Counted from the first letter of the stretch, positions 1 to 11,326 are shown. The stretch is DNA of 64,000 nucleotides from Arcobacter ellisii (GCF_003544915.1 NZ_CP032097.1:558001-622000); one strand, 5' to 3'. Numbers and translations: made by a program. The notes: generated by a model not told the origin, from the letters alone.

Positions 1-479
1 ATATTTATGGAACATTACTTACTTCACTTACAATGGCATATAATCGCTCACGTCAAGTTTGTAAAATCTATCTAAATGAAAAACTTTTTGATATAGATTC
101 TTTAAACAAAAATGAATTTATTTTTTGTAGTAAAGTTCAAAAACAAAGAATCGAGCAAGTTTGGATTATAGTTATAAATAATGCTTTAGATGAATTAATA
201 AAAATTGATGATTATGAAAAAAGAGTTTTAAATATCTTTTTATTTGAAGAAAAAGATGAAATAGTTGTTAAATTTAAAGATAGTGCAGGTGGAATAAAAG
301 AAGATATTTTAGAAGATATTTTCGAGCCTTTTGTCTCTTCAAAAGAACACAGTGGTATGGGTGTTGGTTTAAATATTGCAAAAAAAATAGTTGATGAACA
401 AGATGGAAATATCAAAGCTTACAATGAAGATAATGGTGCTGTATTTGAAATAAGATTAAAAGCATGTGAAGAAGAATAA
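1..479 (+). CDS. Sensor histidine kinase, C-terminal part (5' end outside window)
   Basis: The frame is open from base 3, so the ATG at 33 is internal and the gene begins upstream of the window. What remains is the HATPase_c domain: an N box (INNALDE), a D-x-G box (DSAGG), an F box (IFEPF) and a G2 box (GMGVGLNIA). The family autophosphorylates a histidine in the missing part and passes phosphate to a response regulator. The sensor and partner cannot be seen. The fragment resembles the C-terminus of the Cache-type kinase at 48864-51440 in style. Confidence 0.85.
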   Translation, partial: IYGTLLTSLTMAYNRSRQVCKIYLNEKLFDIDSLNKNEFIFCSKVQKQRIEQVWIIVINNALDELIKIDDYEKRVLNIFLFEEKDEIVVKFKDSAGGIKEDILEDIFEPFVSSKEHSGMGVGLNIAKKIVDEQDGNIKAYNEDNGAVFEIRLKACEEE

Positions 480-524
480 AAGGTTTTTTTTATACAATTA
501 GAAAAATTTTTACAAAGTAGATAG

Positions 525-1349
525 ATGAGAATAGGATTTATAGGCGATATTGTAGGTCGTCCTGGGCGTAAAATTATAAAAGAAAATTTATCAAAAATCA
601 AAGAAGAATTTAACATAGATTTTGTAATTGCAAATGGTGAAAATGCAAGTCATGGTTTTGGTTTAACTGTTGAGAGTGCAAAAGAGCTTTTTAAATCAGG
701 AATAGGTTTAGTAACAGGTGGAAACCATAGTTTTGATAAGAAAAAAGATATGTTAGCTTTACTTGAAACTTCAAATGTTTTAAGACCAGATAATTATCCA
801 GAAGGATTAATTGGAAGTGGAGTTAAAATTTGTGAAATTGAAACTTCAAAAGGTATTGAAAAATTAGCAGTTATTAATCTTATGGGACAATATGGAATGC
901 CAATGGTTGAAAATCCATTTAATTGGGCAAAAAAATTAGTTTCAAGATTACATGAAGAAGAGATAAAAAATATATTTATAGATTTTCATGCAGAAGTTAC
1001 AAGTGAAAAAAGAATTATGTTAATGATGTTTAAAAATCAAGTAAGTGGAATTTGTGGAACTCATACTCACGTGGGAACTGATGATTTACAGATTTTTGAA
1101 AATACAGCTTATTTAACAGATATTGGTTTAACTGGATGTAGAGATAATGTAATAGGAATGGATGCTAAAATTCCAATTCAAAAGGTAACAACTGGAATTG
1201 GTGGTCATTTTGAGGTTCCAAATTCTTGTAAATCAATTTTACAAATGATGGTTATTGATATAGAAGATGGAAAAGCAATAAATACTTTTAAAATTAAAAA
1301 ATATTGTAATAATCCAAAATTATTTATCACAGAAGCTTATATTGATTGA
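525..1349 (+). CDS. YmdB-like metallophosphoesterase (TIGR00282 family)
   Basis: This 274-aa protein is a binuclear-metal phosphoesterase. The metal-site motifs are in order: GFIGDIVGRPGR at the N-terminus, NGEN near residue 38, GNHSFD near 66-71 and HTHVGTDD near 178-185. Bacillus YmdB of this family hydrolyses 2',3'-cyclic AMP and affects RNA turnover; that this copy does the same is inference. It starts 45 bp after the histidine kinase stop and stands apart from the following ParA-like gene. Full family length, no defects seen. Confidence 0.85.
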   Translation: MRIGFIGDIVGRPGRKIIKENLSKIKEEFNIDFVIANGENASHGFGLTVESAKELFKSGIGLVTGGNHSFDKKKDMLALLETSNVLRPDNYPEGLIGSGVKICEIETSKGIEKLAVINLMGQYGMPMVENPFNWAKKLVSRLHEEEIKNIFIDFHAEVTSEKRIMLMMFKNQVSGICGTHTHVGTDDLQIFENTAYLTDIGLTGCRDNVIGMDAKIPIQKVTTGIGGHFEVPNSCKSILQMMVIDIEDGKAINTFKIKKYCNNPKLFITEAYID

Positions 1350-1427
1350 CATTTAAACTATACGGAATTAATAAATATTACGATAAAATGAATGAACTAT
1401 ATAATTATAAATCCAAAGGTTTAATTG

Positions 1428-2219
1428 ATGATTATAATTCCGCAAACAAAAGGTGGAGTAGGTAAATCTACTGTTGCTATGCAAGTTATTGCTCCATATT
1501 TATATAAAAAACATGGAAAAAAAGTTACTTATATTGAAATTGATGATGAAAATAATGACTCAAGATCATTTACAAGAACTGAAATTGTTAATAAAAAAAT
1601 GTTAGGAACAAATAGGTTAAATGAACTTGATGAGTTGATTTTAATGGATGATAATCACGAAGTTATAGTTGATGTTGGTGGAAATAAAACATCATCTTTA
1701 GTTCTTGATGAAATAAAAAAAGTTGGTTCTTTTGGAAATGTAAAATGGATTATTCCTTTAGGTGATGGTGAACTTGATGGAAAAAATGCAATTGCAACTA
1801 TGAAAAAAATCAGAAAAATTGAAAAAAATCCTGAAGAAAATATAATTTTTGCTTTAAATAGAGCAATTTCAATGGATGAAGATTATTACAGTGAACAATT
1901 TATTAACTTTTTTGGACATAAATATCTTGATTCAAACTCTGTAATTTGCGATTTTGTAAAATCTCCAAAATATTTTCCTGTTAAAAATGATAAAGTAATA
2001 ACAATGAGTAGATATTTAGGTTCAACAGTTTGGGAAATGGCTTATAATAATACAGATTTTGCAGCAAAAGCTATCCAAGCAAAAGAGGTTGGAGATATTG
2101 AAAGTGCAAGAAAATATCTATTTTTTAGAAGAATTCAAACTGAAGCAAAAGATTATGTTTTAAATACTTTAAATAAAATCTTTTGTGATTTAGATAGATG
2201 GATTGAAATTAAAAAATGA
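1428..2219 (+). CDS. ParA/MinD-like P-loop ATPase
   Basis: The protein opens with a deviant Walker A motif, PQTKGGVGKST, as in the ParA/SIMIBI family, and has a switch region VDVGG near residue 85. I place the start at the ATG at 1428 rather than the TTG three bases earlier, because AAAGGT lies at a normal distance. The last four bases overlap the next ORF, so the two are probably co-translated. There is no ParB or parS beside it, so chromosome partition is not implied. It could instead position a protein or complex. The product is chromosomal and unrelated to the mobile element downstream. Confidence 0.75.
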   Translation: MIIIPQTKGGVGKSTVAMQVIAPYLYKKHGKKVTYIEIDDENNDSRSFTRTEIVNKKMLGTNRLNELDELILMDDNHEVIVDVGGNKTSSLVLDEIKKVGSFGNVKWIIPLGDGELDGKNAIATMKKIRKIEKNPEENIIFALNRAISMDEDYYSEQFINFFGHKYLDSNSVICDFVKSPKYFPVKNDKVITMSRYLGSTVWEMAYNNTDFAAKAIQAKEVGDIESARKYLFFRRIQTEAKDYVLNTLNKIFCDLDRWIEIKK

Positions 2220-2464
2220 GTGATATGAGTTTTAAACAAGCTAAAGAGCTTGTTGAAAAAATGGAATTTTCAGAAATTGCAATAAGAAAAGCAATTGATA
2301 ATTTGGAAAAATCATCACAAAATTTTGAAACAACATTAAAACACCAAGAAGATATTATAAATAAACTTCCATACGCTGATAAAAAACTTTCATATATGTA
2401 TATTGCAGTTGCGGCAAATATTGGATTGATAGTTGGTTTATTAATTGGAAAATATCTTTTATAG
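2216..2464 (+). CDS. Small protein with C-terminal membrane anchor
   Basis: An 82-aa protein whose start overlaps the end of the ParA-like gene by four bases (ATGA). The first two thirds are charged and probably helical. The last about 22 residues (YIAVAANIGLIVGLLIGKYLL) form one hydrophobic segment ending at the C-terminus, so it looks like a tail-anchored inner-membrane protein. I do not recognise a family. The tight coupling suggests it works with the ATPase, perhaps as its membrane partner. Confidence 0.6.
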   Translation: MSDMSFKQAKELVEKMEFSEIAIRKAIDNLEKSSQNFETTLKHQEDIINKLPYADKKLSYMYIAVAANIGLIVGLLIGKYLL

Positions 2465-2491
2465 AAAATAAAACTAGGAAAATAAGAAAAA

Positions 2492-3202
2492 ATGGGAAAA
2501 CAAGAAAAAATTGTATCAATGTTCAATGATATAGCAGGAACTTATGACATAGCAAATAGGGTTTTATCAATGGGAATTGATAAATCATGGAGAAATAAAG
2601 CTTGTAATAAAACTTTCGAACTTTATGGGCAAAAAGAGATTGAAAAGATTGTAGATGTTGCTTGTGGAACAGGGGATATGATTCTATTTTGGAAACAAGT
2701 TGCAAATGAAAATAAAATTGATTTAAAAAATATTATTGGAATTGACCCAAGTGTTGGGATGATGGAAGTTGGAAAGAAAAAACTTCCTGATGTTGAGTTT
2801 ATAGAAGCTTTTGCTACACAAATGCCTTTAGATGACCAAAGTGCAGATATTATTTCTATCTCTTATGGAATTAGAAATGTTGTTGAAAGACAAGAGGCTT
2901 TTCACGAGTTTGCAAGAGTTTTAAAAAAAGATGGTTTAGTTGTAATCAATGAATTTACAAAAAATAAAAAAGAGAAACTACTTGACCATGTTACAGATTT
3001 TTATATGAATAAAATTCTTCCAACTTTAGGAGGATTAATCTCTAAAAATAAAGAAGCATACACATATCTGCCAAACTCTATTGATGAGTTTTTAACAACT
3101 GAAAATTTATGTAAAGAGTTAAAAGTTGCTGGACTTGAGCCAATTCATGTAAAAGCTTTTTCTATGAATATTTCTACTTTAATAATCGCTAGAAAAATTT
3201 AA
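2492..3202 (+). CDS. ubiE: Demethylmenaquinone methyltransferase UbiE
   Basis: A 236-aa SAM-dependent methyltransferase. The SAM-binding motif I is VDVACGTGDM (about residues 53-62), followed by GIDPSVGMMEVGKKKL and the family block YGIRNV near residue 126. It performs the last C-methylation in menaquinone synthesis; Campylobacterota respire with menaquinone, so the ubiquinone reaction is unlikely here. The start is preceded by AAAACTAGGAAAATAAG. Normal length and complete. Confidence 0.92.
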   Translation: MGKQEKIVSMFNDIAGTYDIANRVLSMGIDKSWRNKACNKTFELYGQKEIEKIVDVACGTGDMILFWKQVANENKIDLKNIIGIDPSVGMMEVGKKKLPDVEFIEAFATQMPLDDQSADIISISYGIRNVVERQEAFHEFARVLKKDGLVVINEFTKNKKEKLLDHVTDFYMNKILPTLGGLISKNKEAYTYLPNSIDEFLTTENLCKELKVAGLEPIHVKAFSMNISTLIIARKI

Positions 3203-3221
3203 TTTTCTAGCTTTAAAAACA

Positions 3222-4475
3222 ATGAATTCACCAATTAGCGTATCAACTTTAAATGTTCAAATAAAATCTTTACTTGAAACTACATTTATTCAAATTTATG
3301 TAGAAGGAGAGATTTCTAATCTTACATATCATAATTCTGGACATATCTATTTTTCTATAAAAGATGAAAGTTCAACAATCTCTTGTGTAATGTTTAAAGG
3401 AAATACAAAATATCTAAAGTTCCAACTTGAAAATGGTTTAAAAATTGTAATAACTGGAAGTTTAACTGTTTATGCTCCAAGGGGAAATTACCAAATTTTA
3501 TGTAATAAAATTGAACCATCAGGAAAAGGTGCTTTAGCTTTTGCATTTGAGCAACTAAAAACAAAACTAGAAGCAAAAGGTTATTTTGACTCAGTTCATA
3601 AAAAAGTATTACCAAAGTATCCTAAAAAAATTGCACTTGTGACAAGTCCCACAGGAGCAGCAATTGAAGATATGAAAAAAGTTGCATCACATAGATGGCC
3701 TTTAACAAAATTCATTTTAGTTCCAACTTTAGTTCAAGGTGAGGGTGCTTCTTTTGATATAGTAAATTCAATCAAATTTGCTGATAAATTAGATTGTGAT
3801 ATTATGATTGTAGGACGAGGTGGTGGAAGTATTGAGGATTTGTGGGCTTTTAATGAAGAGATTGTTGCAAATGCGATTTATGAGGCAAAAACTCCAATTA
3901 TTTCTGCTGTTGGACATGAGATTGATTATATGATTTCTGATTTTGTGGCAGATGTAAGAGCCTCAACTCCATCAAATGCAATTGAAATAGCACTTCCAGA
4001 TATAAATGAACACAGAATTTATTTAGATTCTTTAGAAAATGAATATAATAATAGATTTAAAAATATACTTTTTAACAAACAACAAGAACTTTCTAATATG
4101 AAGAAGTTATTTGAACAAAATTCTATTGAGACAAAATTTAATTTTATTCAAACAGAAATCAATCTTTTAAAATCATCTTTTAAAACAGATTTATCTCAAA
4201 AAATTCTAAGTTCTCAAAATGAATTGAATTTATTTAAAAGTAGTATAAAAAATAGTTTCTCTGCATTTTTGTTAAAATCACAAAATCAAATAGATTTGTT
4301 AAAATCAAATTATGAACTAAATCATCCGGATAAAAAAGATAAAAACGGTTTTGTACAAATTTCTAAAGAGAATAAAATAATTTCTTTAGAAGATTTAAAA
4401 GTGGGTGATGAAGTAGAACTTCAAACACCTAGATATATAGCTAGCTGTACTTTAAATAGATTAACTAAACAATAG
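3222..4475 (+). CDS. xseA: Exodeoxyribonuclease VII large subunit
   Basis: A 417-aa protein with an N-terminal OB-fold (VSTLNVQIKSLLETTF... to about residue 100), the catalytic central domain with GRGGGSIEDLWAFNEE (about 199-214) and DVRASTPSNA, then a long helical part and a C-terminal region ending in a small beta segment. With XseB it degrades single-stranded DNA into oligonucleotides. No xseB is visible nearby. The gene starts 19 bp after ubiE, probably in one transcript. Confidence 0.93.
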   Translation: MNSPISVSTLNVQIKSLLETTFIQIYVEGEISNLTYHNSGHIYFSIKDESSTISCVMFKGNTKYLKFQLENGLKIVITGSLTVYAPRGNYQILCNKIEPSGKGALAFAFEQLKTKLEAKGYFDSVHKKVLPKYPKKIALVTSPTGAAIEDMKKVASHRWPLTKFILVPTLVQGEGASFDIVNSIKFADKLDCDIMIVGRGGGSIEDLWAFNEEIVANAIYEAKTPIISAVGHEIDYMISDFVADVRASTPSNAIEIALPDINEHRIYLDSLENEYNNRFKNILFNKQQELSNMKKLFEQNSIETKFNFIQTEINLLKSSFKTDLSQKILSSQNELNLFKSSIKNSFSAFLLKSQNQIDLLKSNYELNHPDKKDKNGFVQISKENKIISLEDLKVGDEVELQTPRYIASCTLNRLTKQ

Positions 4476-4548
4476 AATTTAAGTTTAGTGTAGGTAGAAT
4501 AATAAAAAACAAGTTTATAAGCTTGGCTTAAATTAAAAAGGAATAATT

Positions 4549-5028
4549 ATGGAAAGTAATGATAAAAAAGTTATAAATTACGCAAACACAAGTGAGTTTA
4601 TGACATTTGAATTGGGTGCGATGAAGTATGCTATTGAATTACCAAAAATTAGAGAAATTTTAACTTACCCTGATAATATTACTCCTTTACCAAACACTTC
4701 AAAATGGGTGAAAGGTTTGATTAATTTAAGAGGAGAAGTTGTTCCAATTTTAGATATTAGAATTAAATTTAACACTGGACCTGGAACATATGATGAAAAC
4801 ACTTCAGTTATTGCAGTAATCACTGAAGATAAAAGAATGATAGGAATTATTGTAGATTTAGTTGATGATGTTCAAAAACTTGATACAAGTATGTTAGCTC
4901 CAGTTTCTGAAATGGGTTCTGCAATTCCTTCAAAATATTTAAAAGGTTATGTAAGACTTGATAATAATCAAATGCTTGTAGTTATGGATATTGAAAAAGT
5001 AGTTGCAAAAGAAGAATTAAAAGACTAA
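4549..5028 (+). CDS. cheW: Chemotaxis coupling protein CheW
   Basis: A 159-aa single-domain CheW: FMTFELGAMKYAIELPKIREIL followed by WVKGLINLRGEVVPILDIR, the family's core, and a C-terminal segment LDNNQMLVVMDIEKVV. It links methyl-accepting receptors to CheA. A good AAAGGAATA ribosome site precedes the ATG. It is followed after 13 bp by a receiver-PAS protein, so the two may be co-transcribed. Confidence 0.92.
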   Translation: MESNDKKVINYANTSEFMTFELGAMKYAIELPKIREILTYPDNITPLPNTSKWVKGLINLRGEVVPILDIRIKFNTGPGTYDENTSVIAVITEDKRMIGIIVDLVDDVQKLDTSMLAPVSEMGSAIPSKYLKGYVRLDNNQMLVVMDIEKVVAKEELKD

Positions 5029-5041
5029 TAAAAGTTAAAAA

Positions 5042-6394
5042 ATGGGAATAGATAAAAACTTATTGAAAAGATTAACTTTATTATATGTTGAAGATGATGA
5101 CATAATAAGTTTAGAATTATCTCAACTTTTAGGTAATTTTTTCTCAAAAGTTTTTGTTGCAAAAGATGGAAAAGAAGGACTTCGAACTTTTCTTGAAAAT
5201 GAAGATGAAATAGATATCGTTTTATCTGATATTAATATGCCACTTTTAAATGGTATAGAGATGATAAAAAAGATTAGAAGTGTAAATAGCAATGTTCCTG
5301 TTATTTTAGCAACTGCTTATTCAGATAATGAGTTTTTAGCTGAAGCAATTAAACTAAGAGTTCAAGAATATATTGTAAAACCGATTGATGTAAGAAACTT
5401 ACTTGATTTGATGAATAATATAGCTTCAAATATTTATCAAGAATTTTTACTAAAACAACAACAAGAAGAACTAGCAAAGTACAAAGAAATCATTGATACA
5501 AATAATATTGTTATAAAAACTGATGTTCACTTAAATATTACCTACGTAAACGAACTATTTTGCCAAATTTCAGGATACAATGAAAATGAACTGATTGGTA
5601 AAGAGTTAAAATTTTTAAAATTTCCAGATGTATCAAATGAAGTTTATACAAATTTGTATGCAAGAGTTTTAAATAATAAACCTTGGCAAGGTAAGTTGAA
5701 AAATCTAAAAAAAGATGGAAGTTTTTATAATACAGATGCTTATGTAATTCCAACTCTTGATGATTCAGGAGAGATGGTAGGTGCAATTTCAATACAAAAA
5801 GATATAACAGAAGAATTAAATAAAAAAAGAGAAATCCAACTTGCACTTATGAGAGATAAAAGTGATATTTATATAAGAAGCAAAGAGGGAAATTTAGAAC
5901 AAAATAATATTATTAACGAACTAAAATATAAACTTGAATCAGTACAACTTGAATTAGAACATGCTTTAAAAAATGTAGATAAATATATTTATAGTAATGA
6001 AAAATATAGATTAGAAAATAAAAATCTTAAAACTGAAATAGCTTTATACAAAAAAAATTCAAATTCTCATCTAGCTTTTAAAATGACAAAAGAGAATAGT
6101 GATTTGAGACTTGAATTGAAAAAATTAAAAGATAAATTAGTTCAAGTTGAGCAAAATGATGAAAAAAAAGTTACCCAATTAAAAGTTAATTATGATGAAA
6201 AAATTGAAGAGTTAGAAGAAAAAATTGCACAATTAACTGAACAATTAGACTCTGTTCAATCTGATGAAGTATTATTACAGAAACTTGAATATTGGAAAGA
6301 AAAAGCTAAAATGGAAACTCAAAGAATTGAAAATTTAGAGAAACAAATTATAGCCCATGCAGATAAGAGTTTAATGAGTAAGATTTTTGGATAA
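5042..6394 (+). CDS. Response regulator with PAS domain and long coiled coil
   Basis: A 450-aa protein. Residues 1-125 form a receiver domain with acidic pocket E17-D20 and phospho-acceptor D63 (LSDINMP). Residues about 145-270 are a PAS domain with PAC region (ISGYNENELIGKELKF, WQGKLKNLKKDGSFY). Residues about 290-440 are a charged coiled coil. There is no kinase, GGDEF or HD output, so it probably signals by protein contact. The N-terminal two thirds closely resemble the receiver-PAS part of the HD-GYP protein at 47052-48851, so the two are paralogues. It directly follows cheW. Confidence 0.82.
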   Translation: MGIDKNLLKRLTLLYVEDDDIISLELSQLLGNFFSKVFVAKDGKEGLRTFLENEDEIDIVLSDINMPLLNGIEMIKKIRSVNSNVPVILATAYSDNEFLAEAIKLRVQEYIVKPIDVRNLLDLMNNIASNIYQEFLLKQQQEELAKYKEIIDTNNIVIKTDVHLNITYVNELFCQISGYNENELIGKELKFLKFPDVSNEVYTNLYARVLNNKPWQGKLKNLKKDGSFYNTDAYVIPTLDDSGEMVGAISIQKDITEELNKKREIQLALMRDKSDIYIRSKEGNLEQNNIINELKYKLESVQLELEHALKNVDKYIYSNEKYRLENKNLKTEIALYKKNSNSHLAFKMTKENSDLRLELKKLKDKLVQVEQNDEKKVTQLKVNYDEKIEELEEKIAQLTEQLDSVQSDEVLLQKLEYWKEKAKMETQRIENLEKQIIAHADKSLMSKIFG

Positions 6395-6420
6395 ATAAAT
6401 CAAGAAAATCTTGATTTATT
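6394..6420. terminator. Bidirectional hairpin between convergent genes
   Basis: Arms AATAAATCAAGA (6394-6405) and TCTTGATTTATT (6409-6420) pair over 12 bp with a 3-nt loop. It covers both stop codons, of the receiver-PAS gene (+) and the cyclophilin gene (-). AT-rich stems of this type are common terminators in this phylum, but no long U tract follows. Confidence 0.55.
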
Positions 6421-6946
6421 CTTTTATTGTAATTGAATTGATAGTTACATCTTCTAAAGGTTTATTACCTTCATATTTACCATTTGTTTGAACATTTTCA
6501 ATTTTTCTAACAACATCAAATCCATTTTTTACATAACCAAAAATTGTATGTCTTCCATTTAACCAATAAGTTGGAACAGTTGTAATAAAGAATTGACTTC
6601 CATTTGTATTTGGACCTTTGTTAGCCATTGCTAAAATACCTGCTTTATCAAAAACAGCATTTGGTGCAAATTCATCTTCAAATGGTTGATTCCAGATTGA
6701 TTCCCCACCAGTACCTGTTCCAGTTGGATCTCCACCTTGAATCATGAAGTTTTGAATTACTCTATGAAATATTTGACCATTATAATAACCTTTTTTAGCC
6801 AATGTTGTGAAATTTTCAACAGCTTTTGGTGCTAAATCTGGTCTTAATTCAATTTCTATATTACCTTTTGATGTTTCAAATAAAGCAATAGGATTTGCTT
6901 CTAAAAGTAACATAAAAGAACATAAAAAAAACAATATTTTCTTCAT
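6416..6946 (-). CDS. Periplasmic cyclophilin-type peptidyl-prolyl isomerase
   Basis: A 176-aa cyclophilin. The first about 18 residues (KKILFFLCSFMLLLEANP) form a signal peptide, so it acts in the periplasm on prolines in folding proteins. The catalytic core is visible: IFHRVIQNFMIQGGDPTGTG, NGSQFFIT and LNGRHTIFGYV, including the Arg of the FHR motif and the Gln-Gly-Gly-Asp stretch. Its 3' end converges on the receiver-PAS gene through a shared hairpin. Confidence 0.9.
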   Translation of the reverse strand: MKKILFFLCSFMLLLEANPIALFETSKGNIEIELRPDLAPKAVENFTTLAKKGYYNGQIFHRVIQNFMIQGGDPTGTGTGGESIWNQPFEDEFAPNAVFDKAGILAMANKGPNTNGSQFFITTVPTYWLNGRHTIFGYVKNGFDVVRKIENVQTNGKYEGNKPLEDVTINSITIKE

Positions 6947-7096
6947 ATAAATCCTTTATTTATAGTTTTTGGGAAATTAGTATATTATAATTAGTTTTAA
7001 AAAAAAGATATTAAGCTATTTTATAATACTTTAAAAAAAAAGTGTTAAAATTCTCGAAATTGTTATACTTGAGTTTTCGATTAGAAAGGAAAAATT

Positions 7097-7459
7097 ATGG
7101 AAATGCCATCTATCCCTCAACCAACGTTTTATATATTCAAATGTGAGCAAAGTTCACCTCCTGGAATGCCAAAACCATCGTGTGTGAATGAAAATACAAG
7201 AGATTTATTTAATCATACTGCTCAAAGTTTGATGAAAACTGGGGTAATGGGTCCGGTACAAATTGTAAGAACATCATGTCTTGGAAGATGTCAAATGGGT
7301 CCTTTAATGTTGGTTGAACCGGGGCATTTTATGTATTCTTCTTTAACTAAGGAAAAAATTGATAGAATAATTGATGAACACATATTAGGTGGGAAACCAG
7401 TTGAAGAGTATTTGATACCTTCTACATTTTGGGGTGACCCCATTAATTTAGTAAAATAA
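7097..7459 (+). CDS. Thioredoxin-fold [2Fe-2S] ferredoxin
   Basis: A 120-aa protein of the (2Fe-2S) ferredoxin domain family. Four cysteines sit where the cluster ligands are expected: C16, C29, C61 and C65 (TSCLGRCQMGP). There is no signal peptide, so it is cytoplasmic. It precedes panD by 12 bp and probably shares its transcript. The electron partner is unknown. A TTGTTATACTTG stretch upstream (about 7060) may supply the promoter -10 region. Confidence 0.8.
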   Translation: MEMPSIPQPTFYIFKCEQSSPPGMPKPSCVNENTRDLFNHTAQSLMKTGVMGPVQIVRTSCLGRCQMGPLMLVEPGHFMYSSLTKEKIDRIIDEHILGGKPVEEYLIPSTFWGDPINLVK

Positions 7460-7471
7460 AGGGATTGTTAT

Positions 7472-7855
7472 ATGACATTTGATATGCTATATAGTAAAAT
7501 TCATAGAGCAACTGTTACAGATGCTAACTTGAATTATGTTGGATCAATTACAATAGATGAAGAGTTGATGAATGCAGCTAATCTTAGAGTTGGTCAAAAA
7601 GTTGATATAGTAAATATTAATAATGGTGAAAGATTCCAAACATATGTAATAAAAGGTAAAGCTGGTTCTAAAGATATGTGTCTTAATGGAGCAGCAGCTA
7701 GAAAAGTAGAAATTGGAGATAAAATTATAGTTATCTCTTATGCTTCTTACAATGAATCTGAACTAGAAAATTATAAACCAACAGTTGTATTGGTTGATGA
7801 AAAAAATAATATAGAATTAATTACACATGAATTAGTAGGAAGTGACCATGTTTGA
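7472..7855 (+). CDS. panD: Aspartate 1-decarboxylase
   Basis: A 127-aa pyruvoyl enzyme that makes beta-alanine from aspartate for pantothenate and CoA. With the ATG at 7472, the self-cleavage pair falls exactly at G24-S25 (YVGSITID), which supports this start. NGAAAR near residue 71-76 is the conserved substrate-site block. The 3' end overlaps the ybaB start. Confidence 0.93.
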   Translation: MTFDMLYSKIHRATVTDANLNYVGSITIDEELMNAANLRVGQKVDIVNINNGERFQTYVIKGKAGSKDMCLNGAAARKVEIGDKIIVISYASYNESELENYKPTVVLVDEKNNIELITHELVGSDHV

Positions 7856-8168
7856 TGGAATTGATTTAAAAAACTTAAATTTAGGTGATATGTTAAATCA
7901 ATTTCAAGATATGGCAAAAAATGCTAAAGATGAGAATGCATCAAAAATTTTTACATCAAAAGCTGGTGGAGGAATGGTTGAAATTTCAATCAATGGAAAT
8001 TCAGAAGTTATTGATTTAAAAATTGATGACTCTTTACTTGAAGATAAAGATTCTTTACAAATTTTATTAATTTCATGTATGAATGATATAATTAAACAAA
8101 GTGATGAAAACAAAAAAATGATGGCTATGAACCTTATGGGTGGTCTTGGTTCTTTTGGACAAAAATAA
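7848..8168 (+). CDS. YbaB/EbfC nucleoid-associated protein
   Basis: A small protein of the YbaB/EbfC family, which binds DNA as a homodimer. The pattern [38 protein letters not shown] is typical. I choose ATG 7848, with TAGGA seven bases upstream, over the GTG at 7842. The gene overlaps the end of panD by eight bases and ends three bases before the prenyl-synthase start, so the three are one operon. Confidence 0.85.
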   Translation: MFDGIDLKNLNLGDMLNQFQDMAKNAKDENASKIFTSKAGGGMVEISINGNSEVIDLKIDDSLLEDKDSLQILLISCMNDIIKQSDENKKMMAMNLMGGLGSFGQK

Positions 8169-8171
8169 TTA

Positions 8172-9032
8172 ATGAAAAATCTATTGGACTCTTTTGAAGA
8201 GTATTTATTAAATAATCTTCCTAATTCTAAATCTTTCCATCCTTATTTTGAAGAGGCTTTATCAGAAATGTTAAAAGCTGGTGGAAAAAGATTTAGACCT
8301 ATGCTTTTATTATCTGTTGTAAAATCAAATAAATCTTTACTTCTTTCAAATTCAATGGCTGTAGCTTTAGGTTTAGAATTTTTACATACTTATTCTTTAA
8401 TTCATGATGACTTACCATCAATGGATAATGCAGATTTAAGACGAGGTTTTCAAACTCTGCATAAAAAATATGATGAAGTTACAGCTATTTTAGTTGGTGA
8501 TGCTTTAAACACAGAAGCTTTTAATTTAGTTGCAAATGCATCATTACATAATGATATAAAAGTTGAATTAATCAAATGTTTGGCAACAAATGGTGGAATT
8601 AATGGAATGATAATTGGTCAAGCGATAGATTGTTTTTTTGAAAATCAAAAACTTGAACTTAATCAATTAGAGTATTTACATATTCATAAAACAGCAAAAT
8701 TAATAGCTGCAAGTTTAAAAATGGGGGCAATTATTAGTGAATATGATATTTCAACTCAAAATAGATTATATGATTTTGGTATAGATTTAGGTTTGTTATT
8801 TCAAATTCAAGATGATATTATAGATGAAACTTGTACATCTTTAGAAGCTGGTAAAACAACTCAAAATGATGGTGCTAAAAACTCTTTTGTAAATCTTTTG
8901 GGATTAGAAGGAGCAAGAAAAAGTGCTGATGAATTATCTTTAAAATGTATCAATACTCTTAATACTTTTGAATCTAATTTAAAAAACTCTTTAGAAGAGT
9001 TACTTCTTAAATATATAAATAGACATAAATAA
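8172..9032 (+). CDS. ispA: Geranyl/farnesyl diphosphate synthase (polyprenyl synthetase)
   Basis: A 286-aa trans-prenyltransferase that condenses IPP with allylic diphosphates. The first aspartate-rich motif is DDLPSMD at 79-85, followed by the LRRG arginine pair. The second is QDDIID at 213-218. GGKRFRP near residue 37 binds IPP. The chain-length region before the first motif (LGLEFLHTYSLIHDD) fits a short-chain enzyme. It is the last gene of the panD operon and ends 33 bp before the groES promoter. Confidence 0.88.
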   Translation: MKNLLDSFEEYLLNNLPNSKSFHPYFEEALSEMLKAGGKRFRPMLLLSVVKSNKSLLLSNSMAVALGLEFLHTYSLIHDDLPSMDNADLRRGFQTLHKKYDEVTAILVGDALNTEAFNLVANASLHNDIKVELIKCLATNGGINGMIIGQAIDCFFENQKLELNQLEYLHIHKTAKLIAASLKMGAIISEYDISTQNRLYDFGIDLGLLFQIQDDIIDETCTSLEAGKTTQNDGAKNSFVNLLGLEGARKSADELSLKCINTLNTFESNLKNSLEELLLKYINRHK

Positions 9033-9064
9033 ATAAAACTATTAGTCAATTTAACTCAAATATA

Positions 9065-9120
9065 TTGACAAATTATCTAAAATCTATTAAAATTTAGCAC
9101 TTAGAAATTTAGAGTGCTAA
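9065..9120 (+). promoter_or_regulatory. groESL promoter with CIRCE operator
   Basis: A sigma-70-type promoter, TTGACA (9065-9070), 17-bp spacer, TAAAAT (9088-9093), runs straight into a CIRCE element: TTAGCACTT (9094-9102), 9 bases, GAGTGCTAA (9112-9120), one base off the consensus. CIRCE is bound by the HrcA repressor. Its position from +1 onward predicts HrcA repression of groES-groEL and heat induction. hrcA is not in this window. Confidence 0.93.
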
Positions 9121-9164
9121 ATACTAAGTTTTAAATGAAAATAAACATAATAAAAGGAAATAGT

Positions 9165-11056
<1,892 letters not shown>

Positions 11057-11301
11057 AAGATGGGTATGATGTAAGACAACTTACACATTTACTATCTATC
11101 TTAGTGAGAGAGAAAGTCGATTTTATCGACAATCTTTCTCATTCCTTACTAACAATTTACTTCACATAAATTTCAAAATTTCTAAGTTTTTTCAATGTTA
11201 AAACAAAAAAATTAAGTAAATTTATGTATCAACTTAGAAAAAATATTACAAAATCTTAGAAAACTTTTACCCGATGGAACTACGTTGTAATCGTCTCTGA
11301 A

Positions 11302-11326
11302 TAGAATTCCAAGAGTTGGAAATCTA
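11302..11326. promoter_or_regulatory. 25-bp palindrome, copy 1 (upstream of integrase)
   Basis: TAGAATTCCA-AGAGT-TGGAAATCTA; one base differs from the perfect palindrome TAGAATTCCA-N5-TGGAATTCTA. It lies 76 bp before the integrase start. Probably an operator for an element-encoded protein. Confidence 0.75.

Noticed and set aside
1428-2464. ParA-like ATPase plus small protein as a plasmid partition system
   Set aside because: No ParB or parS beside it, and it lies 9 kb outside the element among chromosomal genes.
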